From NCBI RefSeq assembly GCF_030817355.1, contig NZ_JAUSZH010000001.1, forward strand, positions 3,466,501 through 3,530,500: a DNA stretch of 64,000 bases. Direction: 5' to 3'. The translations under genes and the position numbers were made by a program. Below are positions 18,592-26,729 of the stretch, in pieces. The notes below the pieces were generated by a model that ran no database searches, was not told the DNA's origin, and worked only from the letters and a program-made list of their open reading frames with translations. Each line of letters begins with the position of its first letter. Position 1 is the first letter of the stretch. The stretch is from Streptomyces sp. V1I1. Its GTDB lineage: Bacteria; Actinomycetota; Actinomycetes; Streptomycetales; Streptomycetaceae.

Positions 18592-19074
18592 TTACAGCTC
18601 ACCTTCCCGCAGGCGCTCGACCTGCGCGGCGCTGAGCTCCACGGTCCGCCGCATATGTGCGGTGAGGAGGGCGATCTCCTCGTCGCTGTACGCGTCGAAC
18701 ATGGCGAACCAGGAGCCGTTCAGCTTCTGCCACACCGCGCCGAACTCCGCCATCCGCTCGGGCACCAGCGTGACCAGCACCCGCCGCCGGTCCTCGGCGT
18801 CACGCTCACGCGTGACATACCCCGCCCGCTCCAGCCGGTCGGCGAGCCGCGTCGCGGACCCGGTGGTCAGCCCGGTCAGCTCGGCGACCCGGCCGGTGGT
18901 GACCGGACCGGGTTCGAGCCCCAGCAGGTTGAGGCACTGCAGATCAGTGGGGTGGAGCCGCAGATGGTCGGCGAGAGCCTGGTTGAACAGCGCGTACGAG
19001 GCCATGTAGCGGCGCGAGGCGGTGGACAGCTCGTCCATCAGCCTGCCGCGCCCGGCCGCATTCTTCTGCGTCAT
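18592..19074 (-). CDS. MarR family transcriptional regulator
   Basis: 160 residues with a winged helix: LRLHPTDLQCLNLLGLEPGPVTTGRVAELTGLTTGSATRLADRLERAGYVTRERDAEDRRRVLVTLVPE. The DxRR wing motif (EDRRRVLV) is intact. Helical ends serve for dimerisation. It converges on the Mut7-C gene (27 bases apart). The ligand and targets are unknown. Confidence 0.9.
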   Translation of the reverse strand: MTQKNAAGRGRLMDELSTASRRYMASYALFNQALADHLRLHPTDLQCLNLLGLEPGPVTTGRVAELTGLTTGSATRLADRLERAGYVTRERDAEDRRRVLVTLVPERMAEFGAVWQKLNGSWFAMFDAYSDEEIALLTAHMRRTVELSAAQVERLREGEL

Positions 19075-19126
19075 GCAGAGATAGTACGGAGCAGACGCAT
19101 GCCGCGCCCGACACCCGAGGCAGACG

Positions 19127-19609
19127 TCAGAACACGTACCGGTCGCCAGTGGCCGGCACCAGCACCTCGTGCTCGTTGTTGTCCGGGTTCCGGTCGGTCG
19201 CGCCGCCGTTCCACTGCGTTCCGACCCGCACGATCACCTCGTCCGGCGTGCCCACCGTCCGCAGGTCGAGCGTGACCCGGTGTCCTCTGCCGGCGGCCCG
19301 CAGCGGGCCCGTCGCACACAGCACCAGCTCGTCACCAGCCCACAGACACCCGGCGGGCAGCGCCTGAGCGGCGGGCAGCCGCACCGAGAAGGACAGCCAC
19401 ACGGTCGCGTTCGCGAGACTCGACGGGCCATGATTCTCGGAGACCAGCGAGACCCCGAGCCGCCCGCTCGCCAACGAGACATGGCCGTGGTGCGCCACGT
19501 CCGCCTCCGGCGCGATCGCCCGCTCACCGGCGCCCGCGCTCGTACCCAGACCAACCACCATCACCACTGCGGCGGAACCCGCCAGCAGCGCCTTGCGCTT
19601 CAGGCACAT
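19127..19609 (-). CDS. secreted protein with DUF11/CARDB-like beta domain
   Basis: 160 residues starting [20 protein letters not shown] Sec signal peptide ends near ...GTSAGAGE. The mature part is one Ig-like beta domain with the NxGPSS motif typical of DUF11 repeats ([20 protein letters not shown]) and a C-terminal [11 protein letters not shown] turn that often binds calcium in such folds. A larger open frame upstream has no signal peptide and was not used as the start. Probably a small exported surface or matrix protein. Confidence 0.7.
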   Translation of the reverse strand: MCLKRKALLAGSAAVVMVVGLGTSAGAGERAIAPEADVAHHGHVSLASGRLGVSLVSENHGPSSLANATVWLSFSVRLPAAQALPAGCLWAGDELVLCATGPLRAAGRGHRVTLDLRTVGTPDEVIVRVGTQWNGGATDRNPDNNEHEVLVPATGDRYVF

Positions 19610-19697
19610 AACCAGAAGATACCTGTTGGAGGCTATTGCCCCTGATTGTCCATCAGCCCCGGCGAGTCTTGGGCTCGTCGCGTGGCACGCTGACGCC

Positions 19698-20033
19698 ATG
19701 CTCGTCGTCCGTTCCGCCTCTCTCTTCCTCCTCGCCGCCCTCTTCGAGATCGGCGGCGCCTGGCTCGTCTGGCAGGGGTTCCGGGAACACCGGGGCTGGA
19801 TCTGGATCGGCGCGGGGGTCATCGCCCTCGGTGCGTACGGCTTTGTGGCCACACTCCAGCCGGAGGGCGAGTTCGGCCGCGTCCTCGCCGCGTACGGCGG
19901 AGTCTTCGTCGCGGGCTCCATCGCCTGGGGGATGGTCGCGGACGGCTACCGCCCGGACCGGTGGGACGTGATCGGCGCGCTGGTCTGCCTCGCGGGCATG
20001 GCTGTGATCATGTACGCCCCGCGGGGCCGCTGA
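19698..20033 (+). CDS. YnfA/UPF0060 family membrane protein
   Basis: 111 residues and four predicted helices ([82 protein letters not shown]). The family signature [11 protein letters not shown] and [16 protein letters not shown] are intact. YnfA proteins resemble small multidrug resistance transporters, but their substrate is not settled. The start at 19698 matches the usual 108-112 residue length. Its 3' flank is a run of short tandem repeats. Confidence 0.92.
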   Translation: MLVVRSASLFLLAALFEIGGAWLVWQGFREHRGWIWIGAGVIALGAYGFVATLQPEGEFGRVLAAYGGVFVAGSIAWGMVADGYRPDRWDVIGALVCLAGMAVIMYAPRGR

Positions 20034-20092
20034 CGCCACGACCGCCCGGTCCGCCACGACCGCCCCGACCGCCCCGACCGCCCCGCCCCGCC
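20034..20092. repeat. short tandem repeats directly after a stop codon
   Basis: Immediately after the YnfA TGA the sequence runs through CGCCACGACCGCCC-like units that shorten to CCGACCGCC copies, ending near 20092. These units are imperfect (9-18 bases). Confidence 0.7.
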
Positions 20093-20146
20093 GGGTCGGC
20101 CGCCTATCCTGGGCCGCGTATCGATCACACGCGCGAGGAGTAGGAC

Positions 20147-20911
20147 ATGACCGCCGCTGGGACCGCCGTCGCCGTCATCACCGGAGCCAGCAGCGGCATC
20201 GGCGCCGCCACCGCACGTCGGCTCGCGGCCGCCGGCTACCACGTCGTCCTCACCGCCCGCCGCAAGGACCGCATCGAAGCGCTCGCCGAAGAGCTCACCG
20301 GCGCGGGCCACCGGGCCACCGCATACGTCCTCGACGTCACCGACCGCCCGGCCGTCGACGACTTCGCCGCGTCCCTCGACCGCTGCGACGTCCTCGTCAA
20401 CAACGCGGGCGGCGCACTCGGCGCGGACCCCGTCGCCACCGGCGACCCCGCCGACTGGCGCCAGATGTTCGAGGTCAACGTGATTGGCACCCTCAACACG
20501 ACGCAGGCCCTGCTCCCGGCCCTCACCGCCGGCGGCGACGGCACCGTTGTGATCATCTCCTCCACCGCGGGCCACTCCACCTACGAGGGAGGCGGGGGCT
20601 ATGTCGCGGCCAAGCACGGTGCCCACGTCCTCGCCGAGACCCTCCGCCTGGAGATCGTCGGCACCCCGGTCCGCGTGATCGAGATCGCCCCCGGCATGGT
20701 CAAGACCGAGGAGTTCGCCACGACCCGCTTCCGCGGCGACGAGGAGAAGGCCGCGAAGGTCTACGCGGGCGTGGCCGAGCCCCTCACCGCCGACGACGTC
20801 GCCGACACCATCACCTGGGCGGTCACCCGCCCCTCCCACGTGAACATCGACCTGCTGGTGGTCCGCCCCCGCGCCCAGGCCTCCAACTCCAAGGTCCACA
20901 GGGAGCTGTGA
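20147..20911 (+). CDS. short-chain dehydrogenase/reductase
   Basis: 254 residues. Classical SDR: cofactor motif VITGASSGIGAATARRL (TGxxxGxG, residues 10-16), NNAGGALG, catalytic Ser in VIISSTAGHS, and YxxxK as GYVAAKHGAH (Y145, K149). IEIAPGMVKTEEF is the C-terminal SDR signature. It resembles YdfG-type serine/3-hydroxy acid dehydrogenases, but no substrate is proven. It is followed by a strong hairpin at 20924-20954. Confidence 0.92.
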   Translation: MTAAGTAVAVITGASSGIGAATARRLAAAGYHVVLTARRKDRIEALAEELTGAGHRATAYVLDVTDRPAVDDFAASLDRCDVLVNNAGGALGADPVATGDPADWRQMFEVNVIGTLNTTQALLPALTAGGDGTVVIISSTAGHSTYEGGGGYVAAKHGAHVLAETLRLEIVGTPVRVIEIAPGMVKTEEFATTRFRGDEEKAAKVYAGVAEPLTADDVADTITWAVTRPSHVNIDLLVVRPRAQASNSKVHREL

Positions 20912-20923
20912 CGGCAAACGGAG

Positions 20924-20998
20924 GGCCCCGGACCGTTGACGACGGTCCGGGGCCTTCCGTACTGGGCCGGGCCTCAGCCCTTCACTCACACCACCTGG
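20924..20998 (+). repeat. hairpin terminator plus shortest remnant of the rtcB 3' end (copy 1)
   Basis: GGCCCCGGACCGT and ACGGTCCGGGGCC form a 13-bp hairpin at 20924-20954. At 20972-20997 the plus strand matches the complement of the last 25 bases of rtcB, including its stop, with two mismatches (CCTCAGCCCTTCAC then CACACxACCTG). The same arrangement, hairpin then rtcB 3' end, recurs at 22096 and 25313. The hairpin may also serve the SDR gene. Confidence 0.65.
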
Positions 20999-21001
20999 GC
21001 G

Positions 21002-21907
21002 TCACAAGACGCGGACGTTGGGCGCGGAGTCCCAGAGCATGTCTGCGTTCGGGCCGCTGATCCCGCCGGCCCCGTTCCCGTGGTAGAGGAACAGCTGGTA
21101 GTCGATAGGCCGCATGATGTCGGACAGCCCGTCACCGTTCACGTCACCGGTGGCCATGACCGGCTGGTCGGCGGGCCAGGCGTACGGGAGCTTCTTGCGC
21201 GTGCCGAAGGCGCCCTGGCCGTTGCCGGGGTACAGCCACAGCGCCCGCGCTCCGTGGCGGGCCAGCAGGTCGGCCTTGCCGTCACCGGTCAGATCGCCGG
21301 GCGAGGCGAGCCGGTTCATGACGTTCCAGCCGCCGCCGACCTTCTTGCGGACGCCGAGGGCGCCCTTGCCGTTGCCCGGGTACGTCCACAGCACACCGGC
21401 CGTGTCGCGGGCGAGCAGGTCACGGCGGCCGTCGCCGGTCAGGTCACTGGCCGCGCTGATCTCGCGCATGGTGTTCCAGCCCGCGCCGACCTTCACTCTC
21501 GTACCGAAGGTGCCGTCGCCCCTGCCGGGGTAGAACCACAGCACCCCGGCGCTGTCCCGGGCGAACAGGTCCTCCCCGTCTTGGTTGTAGTCGCCGTACC
21601 GGGTGAGCTTGGTCATGGAGTTCCAGCCGGCCCCGACAAGCCGGGTCTGCCCCGTGGCCTCGTAGACGGGGGACGTCCACAGCTGCCCGAACTTGTTGCG
21701 GGAGAACAGATCGGCATACCCGTCGCCGTTGGCATCGCCGAAGGCGCCGTTGACCGGCAGCCCGGCGGGGCGGGGCTTGGGCTGGTTGTCCCACTGGTAG
21801 ACCGTGAACCGGCTCTCGGACCCGCAGAAGTCGTCCGCCTCGGGACCCAGGTCGATGGAGCTGACGGCGTTGTCGAGGTCGGGCCTCGTGCTCTCGTCGA
21901 AGGACAC
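21002..21907 (-). pseudogene. VCBS/FG-GAP repeat secreted protein, 5'-truncated
   Basis: 301 residues with at least five copies of an FG-GAP/VCBS-type unit (GDANGDGYADLF, GDYNQDGEDLFARD, SDLTGDGRRDLLARD, GDLTGDGKADLLAR, GDVNGDGLSDI), each with a calcium-binding DxNxDG loop. It corresponds to the beta-propeller end of a Streptomyces exported protein, but the open frame starts at a GTG without signal peptide or ribosome site, so the 5' part is missing. It is wedged between two partial copies of the rtcB 3' end. Confidence 0.7.
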
Positions 21908-21926
21908 CTGCGACGATCAGCATCTC

Positions 21927-21995
21927 GCAGCGGAGGCCGGGCTGCCTCTTACGCAAAGTGACCACAGCAGGTGATCACTGGGCAGCGGAGGCCGG
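21927..21995. repeat. 14-bp direct repeat
   Basis: GCAGCGGAGGCCGG at 21927-21940 recurs exactly at 21982-21995. The stretch 21908-22095 otherwise holds no gene that I can support. Confidence 0.6.
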
Positions 21996-22095
21996 CGTGT
22001 GACGACCGGGGGGCCGCTGAATCTCCAGAACACCACGACTGGCCGGACAGGCGGCGCTGTGACACCAGGCTCCGACAATCACGATCACAGCGGAA

Positions 22096-22124
22096 GGCCC
22101 CCGGACCACTGCCGGTCCGGGGCC
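22096..22124 (-). terminator. hairpin terminator of the second rtcB 3'-end copy
   Basis: GGCCCC(C)GGACC and GGTCCGGGGCC pair with one bulge. It lies at the same relative place as the hairpin behind intact rtcB (25313-25338), and both are followed on the plus strand by TGTCGATCA. Confidence 0.7.
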
Positions 22125-22159
22125 TGTCGATCAAGTGGAAGCAGGTGGAGTGCTGGATC

Positions 22160-22325
22160 TCAGCCCTTCACGCACACGACCTGCTTGAGCTTCGCGACCA
22201 CCTCGACCAGATCCCTCTGCTGGTCGATGACCTTCTCGATCGGCTTGTACGCACCCGGAATCTCATCCACGACGCCCGAGTCCTTACGGCACTCCACACC
22301 CCGCGTCTGCTCCTCGCCTCGGTCG
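22160..22325 (-). pseudogene. rtcB 3'-end fragment (copy a)
   Basis: The minus strand encodes EEQTRGVECRKDSGVVDEIP, then GAYKPIEKVIDQQRDLVEVV, AKLKQVVCVKG and stop, the last about 52 residues of RtcB. It differs from the intact gene at only a few residues (VIDQQRDLVE versus VMEQQRDLVQ). Upstream of EEQTR all similarity ends. There is no catalytic centre, so it cannot be a ligase. A separate reading frame running through it from 22765 is an artefact. Confidence 0.85.
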
Positions 22326-22440
22326 AACAGCGGCGAACCTGGCTGAATGAGACGGAAATTGAGACGGTCCGCGCCTGGCCGCTGGCTGCCTTGGCCTCCG
22401 GAACACGGGGTGATGGGGCGGCCGCCTGGAGGCGGCTGGG

Positions 22441-23232
22441 TCAGAGGGCGGCGAGGCAGATGGCGGTGTAGTGCGCCGCGAAGGCCGTCACGGTGAACGC
22501 GTGGAAGACCTCGTGGTACCCGAACCAGCGGGGTGAGGGGTCTGGGCGCTGCAGGGCGTAGACGACTGCGCCGGCGCTGTAGAGGAGGCCACCGGCCACG
22601 ATCAGTGTCAGTACGGCTGCCCCGCCGGTGTGCAGGAAGTCGGGCAGGTAGCGCACCGGTGCCCAGCCCAGGGCGAGGTAGCAGGGCGTGTAGAGCCAGC
22701 GGGGAGCCCCGACCCACAGCACGCGGAAGGCGACGCCGGCCAGCGCGCCCGTCCACACGATCCACAGCAGGACCGTCCGCTGCCCCGGGGGGAGCAGGAG
22801 TACGGCCATGGGAGTGCAGGTGCCGGCGATGATCAGGAAGATGTTGGCGTGGTCGAGGCGCCGCAGGACGGCCTCGCCGAGCGGCCCCCAGGTGCCGCGG
22901 TGGTACACCGCGCTCGTTCCGAACAGCAGCCAGGCGGTGACGGCGTAGACGGTGCAGGCAAGGACCGCCTGCGGCGTGCGGGCCAGAAGGATGAGGAAGA
23001 CGCCTGCGATCAGCGAGGCGGGAACCATCCCCGCGTGGAGCCAGCCGCGCAACTTCGGTTTGAGCGGCTGCACGATGTCGGCTGCCCGCTCCACGAGAGC
23101 ACCGACAGGACCGGATTCTTCTCTCTCTTGGCCACCGGTCGCCCCGGCTGGGCGGGCTGTGCCGCTGTCGGGGTGCGGCGGGCCGGGGGAGACATGGTCA
23201 TGTGCTGGGACGTGGGGGTCATGGGCAGCCAT
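22441..23232 (-). CDS. hemolysin III / PAQR-type membrane protein
   Basis: 263 residues with seven hydrophobic segments after a polar 60-residue N-terminus rich in Pro/His. PAQR-superfamily metal motifs are present: GTSAVYHRG (Ser/His), LRRLDHANIFLIIAGTCTP (Asp/His), and FGYHEVFHAFTVTAFAAHY (HxxxH). These residues form a zinc-hydrolase site buried in the membrane in the wider CREST group; bacterial members are annotated as hemolysin III on slim evidence. It is the one apparently intact gene in the islands between rtcB 3'-end copies. Confidence 0.87.
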   Translation of the reverse strand: MAAHDPHVPAHDHVSPGPPHPDSGTARPAGATGGQEREESGPVGALVERAADIVQPLKPKLRGWLHAGMVPASLIAGVFLILLARTPQAVLACTVYAVTAWLLFGTSAVYHRGTWGPLGEAVLRRLDHANIFLIIAGTCTPMAVLLLPPGQRTVLLWIVWTGALAGVAFRVLWVGAPRWLYTPCYLALGWAPVRYLPDFLHTGGAAVLTLIVAGGLLYSAGAVVYALQRPDPSPRWFGYHEVFHAFTVTAFAAHYTAICLAAL

Positions 23233-24084
23233 GCGGTCATGCTAAGCAGCGTTCGACGGCGGCCTCGTCTCAGGTCTGCAGAATAGCTGCCGTTCATGAA
23301 CTCCAAAATCTGTTCCCGCCGAAGTAGACATTGGGTTGCCGTGTGGTTATGGTTTCTCTCGTAGCCAAGGTCGAAGGGCCCGGCCAGACATGAACTGGCG
23401 GGCAGCGGTAGTGAGTTCGCAGTGCGGTGCGGTGGTGGAGTTCCGAAGCCAGGGTTGTCGCAGGATGGCGACGGGACTGACGACGGCCGTACCGGGTGGC
23501 CCGGCAGGGGCTGCCATGAGCAGTACCGCAGTAAGTGCAGCAGACAGTCGGTACACAGTGGTCTCTCAGCAAAGGCGCCGGGCTGCAGGCACGCGTGCTG
23601 AGAGGTTCGGCAGTGGGGTTCTGAGCCAGAGCAGATGCAGGACGGGCGACGGGGCTGGCTGCCGGACGGAGTGGCTTCTTGAGGCCACCAGCAGGTCGCA
23701 GTGTCAGCAGTACCCCAGTTCGCAATATCAGTAGTTGGTTCAGAGGGAAGAACGGAGGAGTCGAGCGCCATCAGGATCGCCCGGACTAGAAGGACTGAGT
23801 CCGGGTACCGCAAGACCCCGGATAGGCAGGTGGTCCCCGGTCACGCATCCGCGATCCCCGCACGCCCGCCCGACTTTCGGGCCGGTTCCGCGGACCCAGT
23901 AGGCCGGCGCAGAACTAGGGCCGGCAGATGGTGTAGCAATTCCTTCGGGGCCCTGGTGCCGTACGGCACCAGGGCCCCTCCATGCGTTGCCCAGCCCCCG
24001 ATGCGCTCCACAACGAGGTGAGATGACAACAGACGGCTCGCTTGGCCGTCTTGAAACCGACGACATTTCCAGGCCCAGCGCTCC
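23233..24084. other. gene-poor stretch with a 32-bp perfect palindrome
   Basis: About 850 bases with lower G+C than the surroundings and no reading frame that shows a recognisable domain. A short minus-strand frame at 23347-23556 begins like a signal peptide (MYRLSAALTAVLLMAAPAG), but it lacks support. A 32-base perfect self-complementary sequence with centre GTAC occupies 23947-23978 and would form a 14-bp stem with a 4-base loop. It may be a terminator or a recombination/replication structure. Confidence 0.5.
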
Positions 24085-24118
24085 TCTGGGGCCCGTCGAT
24101 GACGTGGTGTGCTGCTCC

Positions 24119-24472
24119 TCAGCCCTTGACGCAGATGACCTGCTTGAGCTTGGCGACGACCTGCACCAAGTCCTTCTGCTGGTCGATCACCTGCCCGATC
24201 GGCTTGTACGCCGACGGGATCTCATCCACCACGCCGGAGTCCTCACGGCACTCCACACCCCGCGTCTGCTCCTCCAGGTCCTTCGCCGTGAACTTCCGCT
24301 TCGCAGCGGTGCGGCTCATCCTCCGGCCGGCCCCGTGCGACGCCGAGTTGAACGACTTCTCGTTCCCCAGACCACGGACGATGTACGACTCCGTGCCCAC
24401 GGGACCGGGGATGATCCCCCACTCCTCCGAGCCGCACCCTTGCGGGTAACCAGCAGATCCATCCAATGCCCG
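24119..24472 (-). pseudogene. rtcB 3'-end fragment (copy b), diverged
   Basis: Codes for about 115 C-terminal residues of RtcB: GIIPGPVGTESYIVRGLGNE, then KSFNSASHGAGRRMSRTAAK, ECREDSGVVDEIP, and PIGQVIDQQKDLVQVVAKLK. It is clearly less similar to the intact gene than copy a, so it came from another rtcB allele. A small deletion with a frameshift lies at about 24440 (MDLLVTRKGA is in one frame, GIIPG in the next). Similarity stops at about 24472. Its end also includes the ICVKG terminus and stop. Confidence 0.85.
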
Positions 24473-25294
24473 TCGTCGGATGACCAGGACAGACAGGCAC
24501 CCGCCGAGGGCGGCCGCGGAGCCTGCGGCGATACCGATGACCGGTGGAGCGTCGTGCCGGTTGGGTGTGGAGACGTTCGGCGGGGTGCTTGTGGAGATTG
24601 TCAGCTGGGACTCATCGTTGACGTTGTTGCCCTTGCCCTCGTCGAAGCCGTATCTGTAGACGAAGCCGTTGGTCTCGGCGAGCGGACGGGTGACCTGCAT
24701 CCGGAAGCCGAAAAGGGCGCTTTCCCCTGGATGCAGGACATGGCCGTCGTGCTCGCATGCGTACAGCGCGCTCGGTGGGGTGGTCGTGCGCCGGCACCGC
24801 TTGTCGGCGAGCTGCACGTCGACCCCCTTGGGGATCCGCACGGACAGGTGCTCTATGCGTCCCTTGTGCGTTGGGGCCGTGCCGTCATTGCGGATGCCGA
24901 CCTTCACATCGAACGGCTTCCCGACGTCCGCGCGTACGGTGGCGCCGACCGCGGCGACATCGGGTTCACCGGCCACGGAGGGGGCCTTGATGTCTACGTA
25001 GGCGCTCTGGCCCGGGTACTCCATGTCGACCAGTGACCGGGTACTGCCCGTCGCGGGTTGCGGCACCAACCTCAGGAGGCCGACGCTACCGCGCCTTTCC
25101 TTGTCCCCGGGGGGCTCCTGGCCGTATGGCAACTCTCTCAAGCCGACGTGCAGTTCGGACTTCGCATGCTCTGCCACAGCCCGGACCCTCAGCGGAGTGC
25201 TCAGCCCGTATGCCTTTCCCGGCTCAAGCGGCGTGTCGAACTCGCAGTATGCGGCCGAGCCTGGCGCACCACTCCGGCCACCGAGGTCCGACAA
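24473..25294 (-). pseudogene. surface-anchored protein, 5'-truncated and fused in frame to the rtcB fragment
   Basis: The frame begins at a TTG (25294) with no signal peptide. It encodes about 270 residues of an extracellular protein: an Ig-like region (GKPFDVKVGIRNDGTAPTHK ... GVDVQLADKRC), a spacer, and a C-terminal membrane anchor PVIGIAAGSAAALGGCLSVL followed by IRRRAL. The anchor type suggests attachment through a transmembrane tail. Instead of stopping, the frame continues straight into the rtcB fragment, giving a 391-codon chimera. The missing 5' end abuts the terminator of intact rtcB. Confidence 0.7.
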
Positions 25295-25312
25295 CTGCTG
25301 TCACAGCGGCAG

Positions 25313-25338
25313 GCCCCGGACTGCAGTCAGTCCGGGGC
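25313..25338 (-). terminator. rtcB terminator
   Basis: GCCCCGGACTG and CAGTCCGGGGC form an 11-bp hairpin with loop CAGT, 27 bases after the rtcB stop. Related hairpins accompany two of the partial copies. Confidence 0.75.
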
Positions 25339-25364
25339 ATGTCGATCACGTGTTGTGCCGGACC

Positions 25365-26558
25365 TCAGCCCTTCACGCACACGACCTGCTTGAGCTTCGC
25401 GACGACCTGCACCAGGTCCCGCTGCTGCTCCATCACCTTCTCGATCGGCTTGTACGCACCCGGAATCTCATCCACGACGCCCGAGTCCTTACGGCACTCC
25501 ACTCCCCGCGTCTGCTCCTCCAGGTCACGCGTCGAGAAGCGCCGCTTCGCCGCGTTCCGGCTCATCTTCCGGCCCGCCCCGTGCGAGGCCGAGTTGAACG
25601 ACTTCGCGTTACCCAGCCCCTTCACGATGTACGAGCCGGTGCCCATCGAGCCCGGAATGATGCCGAAGTCCCCGCTGCCCGCCCGAATCGCGCCCTTACG
25701 GGTCACCAGCAGGTCCATCCCCTCGTACCGCTCCTCCGCCACATAGTTGTGGTGGCAGGAGATGACCGGCTCGAAGGTCACCTTCGCCTTCTTGAACTCC
25801 TTACGGACCACGTCCTGGAAGAGTCCCATCATGATCGCGCGGTTGTACTTCGCGTACTCCTGCGCCCAGAAAAGATCGTTACGGTACGCCCCCATCTGCG
25901 GCGTGTCCGCGATGAAGACCGCCAGGTCACGGTCGATCAGACCCTGGTTGTGCGGCAGCTTCTGGGCCTCGCCGATGTGGTACTCGGCCAGCTCCTTGCC
26001 GATGTTCCGGGATCCGGAGTGCAGCATCAGCCAGACCGATCCCGACTCGTCCAGGCAGAACTCAATGAAGTGATTTCCGCTTCCGAGCGAACCCATCTGC
26101 TTCGTCGCCCGCTCCTGACGGAACTTGACCGCATCAGCCACCCCGTCGAACCGGCTCCAGAAGTCACCCCACCCCGCCGTCGGAAAACCGTGCAGCCGAC
26201 CCGGGTCCACCGGATCGTCGTGCATCCCCCGGCCGACCGGAATCGCCTGCTCGATCTTCGAGCGGAGCCGGGAAAGGTCACCCGGCAGGTCGTTCGCGGT
26301 CAGCGAGGTCTTCACCGCCGACATGCCGCAGCCGATGTCGACGCCGACCGCCGCCGGGCAGACCGCCCCGTGCATCGCGATCACCGAGCCGACCGTCGCG
26401 CCCTTGCCGTAGTGGACGTCCGGCATCACGGCGAGGCCCTTGATCCACGGCAGAGTGGCGACGTTCTGCAGTTGCTGCATGGCACCGCCCTCGACCGTCG
26501 AAGGGTCTGTCCACATCCGGATCGGGACTTTGGCACCCGGTACCTCTACGTACGACAT
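25365..26558 (-). CDS. rtcB: RtcB-type 3'-phosphate RNA ligase
   Basis: 397 residues, full family length, from the ATG at 26558 (GAGGAAG upstream). RtcB joins RNA 2',3'-cyclic or 3'-phosphate ends to 5'-OH ends with GTP and Mn2+. Metal and guanylylation residues are in place: VMPDVHYGKGATVG, GVDIGCGMSAVKT (Cys metal ligand), LGSGNHFIEF, HSGSRNIG, ISCHHNY, and SASHGAGRKMSR, where His is guanylylated. In this lineage it is not next to an archease gene. It is flanked downstream by partial copies of its own end, and divergent from the DUF3558 lipoprotein gene. Confidence 0.96.
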   Translation of the reverse strand: MSYVEVPGAKVPIRMWTDPSTVEGGAMQQLQNVATLPWIKGLAVMPDVHYGKGATVGSVIAMHGAVCPAAVGVDIGCGMSAVKTSLTANDLPGDLSRLRSKIEQAIPVGRGMHDDPVDPGRLHGFPTAGWGDFWSRFDGVADAVKFRQERATKQMGSLGSGNHFIEFCLDESGSVWLMLHSGSRNIGKELAEYHIGEAQKLPHNQGLIDRDLAVFIADTPQMGAYRNDLFWAQEYAKYNRAIMMGLFQDVVRKEFKKAKVTFEPVISCHHNYVAEERYEGMDLLVTRKGAIRAGSGDFGIIPGSMGTGSYIVKGLGNAKSFNSASHGAGRKMSRNAAKRRFSTRDLEEQTRGVECRKDSGVVDEIPGAYKPIEKVMEQQRDLVQVVAKLKQVVCVKG

Positions 26559-26729
26559 ACTTCCTCGATTCCCCCGAAAGCCCATAAAAGTCTCAAAGCG
26601 CAAAATCTGCCCGAAGGCCCGCAAAAGACTCAACGGACCGGCATCCACGGCTGCGCGTGCGATAGACATTGTGTCCATCGGCCGCTGTCGGGCGGCAACC
26701 GTTTTTCCTCTCGAAGGGAGCCTGGGACC

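Noticed and set aside
20936..21961. 341-residue plus-strand frame over the FG-GAP gene
   Set aside because: Its repeated text is the reverse reading of the FG-GAP repeats, and its start (QPFTHTT) is the antisense of the rtcB end. The same string at four places first pointed to the rtcB copies.
23010..23813. 267-residue minus-strand frame
   Set aside because: Overlaps the start of the hemolysin III gene and shows no fold, unusual Cys/Pro content and poor codon use.
23820..23990. Possible tRNA-like folding around 23820-23990
   Set aside because: No anticodon arm or T-loop GTTCGANTC sequence could be placed; only the palindrome is real.
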